Source: Atrichornis clamosus (Eukaryota; Chordata; Aves; Passeriformes; Menuridae). From it: 64,000 nt of DNA. A program made the position numbers and the translations under genes. The DNA lies in the NCBI GenBank assembly GCA_013400975.1, contig WBMZ01009027.1, positions 1 through 64,000 of the forward strand. Reading direction: 5' to 3'. Below, piece after piece: positions 61,886 to 64,000 of the stretch; position 1 is the stretch's first letter, and the number at the start of each line of letters is the position of its first letter. The notes below the pieces were generated by a model. The model made no database searches. It had not been told where the DNA came from and saw nothing but the letters and a program-made list of their open reading frames with translations.

Positions 61886-63201
61886 TTCAGATGGCTTTGA
61901 GTAGTGCTAGATTCTGGGGGTAATTTAGTATTTTCTTTGTCAAGGGGTAAAGTTAGTGTTTTAAACAAAACCAGGCCAAAGCACAGAGGTTGTGTGGGGA
62001 AATGTTTTGATTTTTTTTTCCTGTCCCAAGTATCTTTTACATGTGTGTAATTATTTTGATGTCACCTCTTGTTTAGATCTGTGTGTTCAAGACCACTTTT
62101 TAGCAGTAGTGAGATTTGTCAGACAGTGCTTTCAGCTTGTGTCTACTCACAGCATTATCTGTAGTACATAGAAATTAGAGAAGTTCTGTCTTCTGGTGGA
62201 AGATCAGGAGAGAAGCAAGAACAACTGGTTAAGTTCAGTCTAGGTTATATGGAAATTATATTGCTAGACTGGGAAAGGTTAAGGAAGGATGCTAAAGTTC
62301 TTCAGAGGGTACCTGAGATTGTAATTGGAACATGCATGTCTGATTACACTGGCAATATTGTAAAAACTCCAGTAAAAATAAGAATAAATCCAGTATCCAA
62401 GAGATATTTACCAATCTGCATCAGATCAGAAAATTTGCCTTCTAAAAGTTCCTACTGCTATGTGTCAGATAATAGTTCACAACTAAGTGATCACATGGAG
62501 CATTAATGACAACCCTCTGTCTATTTTCCTAATATTTCTTTCTTAACCATACAAAGTTGCAGAACTTTGAGATCAGAACAGAAATGCAGTGTTTTGCATT
62601 GGCTGTTATGATCTCTGCAGGCTCTGCAACTTTGACACACAAAGGAACCTGTAATATGAATTGTTCTGTCAATATTTGAGCAAGGAAAGCAGTTTATTTA
62701 TAAAGCCTTCATAGTAATATTTAACTGGTAATATCTACTTTATCTTATTTTCGTCACAAGCTGTGGGTATATTCTTGGTGTTATAAAAACAATGGCTTTT
62801 CTGTCATTAGTGGTTCCTCTGTTTTGGTTCATTTGTTTTGAAGGCAAAATATTTTTGATAAAATATACTAGAATTCAGCTGCTGCTTTTTTTCCCTCCCC
62901 TTATGAATGCCAAGTTTACCATGGAAGGAGAGAATGTCTTGACTTTGCCTGAATTTTCTTATACTCACAAAAAAGATGGTGAAATAAACTAAGAAAATAA
63001 AAATTATACAAGGAGACCATAAACTCAGAATTAAATTCATGAATGTTCACTTTACAAGTTTCCATAGAAAGGGGGTTTTTTTGTTGTTCTGCAAAAAAAT
63101 ACCAAACCCACTAGAAAGCAAAACATTCCCTGCTGCTTCTATAAATTAGAGTTCCAGTCTTTTGAACCTATTGCTGATGTCATCACACTGCAACTGTATT
63201 T

Positions 63202-63241
63202 CAGGAATAAGTAACTTGTCTTTCAGGGATGAGTAACTTTC
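63202..63241. repeat. Imperfect ~21-bp tandem duplication
   Basis: TTTCAGGAATAAGTAACTTG is followed immediately by TTTCAGGGATGAGTAACTTT with a few substitutions, in intron 8. Confidence 0.75.
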
Positions 63242-64000
63242 GTAGATGAACTTTCTAGAGGAAGGTTAGCAAACTAGAGTGTGTTTTATCACCAAGTACC
63301 TCACCTTTCTCAGAAAAACTTGGTGAGAGGGTGATACTGTCTTCTCTAAGGTAGTAGCATCCACTTCACAGAATACTTGGGTGAAACTTCAGTTTATCCA
63401 GGCTACATAACAGTAATGATTCCCAAACTTGGTGTCATCAGGTATCATTCCTGCTACATATCCATCCTTTCTCCCACTATCTTCCTATAACTCTCCCTTA
63501 CCAAGCTAGCACTCAAAATCATTGCTGTCACCAGTCTTACCCTTCTAACAAACACTTCTCCCTGCCATGCCAGTAATGCAAGTCGCTCCCCATGTGAGTT
63601 GTACTTTTCATCAAAACCACACACTCAGTTTGGACCTTGCTTTATCTCTGTTCCCACATCTGGAGCACAGAAGGGTTGTGATGGGTGTGTTCCTGCAGGT
63701 GCAGTGAAGCATGGAAAAGCATGTCCACCCATAAACCAGAGACCAGTGCTGCTGCTCACTGGGACAAATAGCTTGTGACAGCTGCTCAGTGGTCACTGCA
63801 ACTGTGTGTGTCGTCACCCAGTACTTAGCAAAGGCCCTATACACAGCTAAATTCCCCCCTTTACCCTTCCTTCCAGCAAAGGTATATCCAGCTGAAGTGA
63901 TCCATGTATCCCATGTGATACCAGTTCCTTACTTCCCTTGCGATGAGTTCACATTCAGCGCCTGTGGAAGGTCGTAGGTGTTTGTCTGTCCTTGTGTGTT

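Larger units (their letters stand above)
59268..64000 (+). other. MAP3K5: MAP3K5 intron 8, open at right edge (4.7 kb seen)
   Basis: It starts GTAATT. It contains two reverse-oriented CR1 copies (59724-59945 and 61131-61885) and a small imperfect duplication near 63202-63241. No sequence matching the next ASK1 exon was found. The last ~500 bases are richer in C and G and open on both strands, but I recognise nothing in them. Confidence 0.85.

Noticed and set aside
59268..64000. Search for ASK1 exon 9
   Set aside because: No reading frame in this interval resembles the residues that follow RKVG in ASK1, so the exon must lie to the right.

Overview
The window is vertebrate nuclear DNA, most likely from a bird. 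The evidence is a sparse, AT-rich landscape of long introns with small GT-AG-bounded exons, CpG islands at promoters, and an interspersed-repeat set dominated by CR1 LINE 3' fragments, several with the octamer-like tail (ATTCTRTG or relatives) typical of avian CR1. There is no sign of Alu, L1 or other mammal-specific repeats. Turtle or crocodilian origin cannot be formally excluded, but the repeat set fits a bird better. Nothing here is bacterial, and no operons, CRISPR arrays or riboswitches apply.

One protein-coding gene is certain. It is the 5' third of MAP3K5 (ASK1, apoptosis signal-regulating kinase 1) on the + strand. I place eight coding exons at 7259-7664, 38183-38322, 40997-41020, 50931-51124, 51388-51556, 52505-52611, 55069-55239 and 59155-59267. 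Their phases chain without a break into 1,324 nt (441 codons plus one base). They encode the thioredoxin-binding N-terminal domain, with all seven cysteines known from human ASK1, and the start of the central TPR/TRAF-binding region. The PH-like region, kinase domain and C-terminal coiled coil lie beyond the right edge.

Layout. 1-120: GC-rich edge with a YY1-type motif, probably the 5' end of a divergent neighbour (PEX7 by amniote synteny, not shown by sequence). 121-6350: intergenic, with one CR1. About 6350-7830: CpG island holding the MAP3K5 promoter, 5' leader with short upstream ORFs, and exon 1. 7665-38182: a 30.5-kb first intron containing a CR1, an antisense solo-LTR candidate, an ancient MIR-like SINE, an ancient CR1 body and a 31-bp tandem duplication. 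38183-59267: exons 2-8, with CR1 pieces in introns 2, 3 and the start of intron 8. 59268-64000: intron 8, with two reverse-oriented CR1 copies.

I found no previously undescribed biological system. The observations most worth a second look are the 24-nt microexon that carries one redox cysteine, the strong-context upstream ORF in the MAP3K5 leader, the LTR with preserved TATA and polyadenylation signals in intron 1, two very old repeat relics, and a probable assembly scar around the only N in the window.
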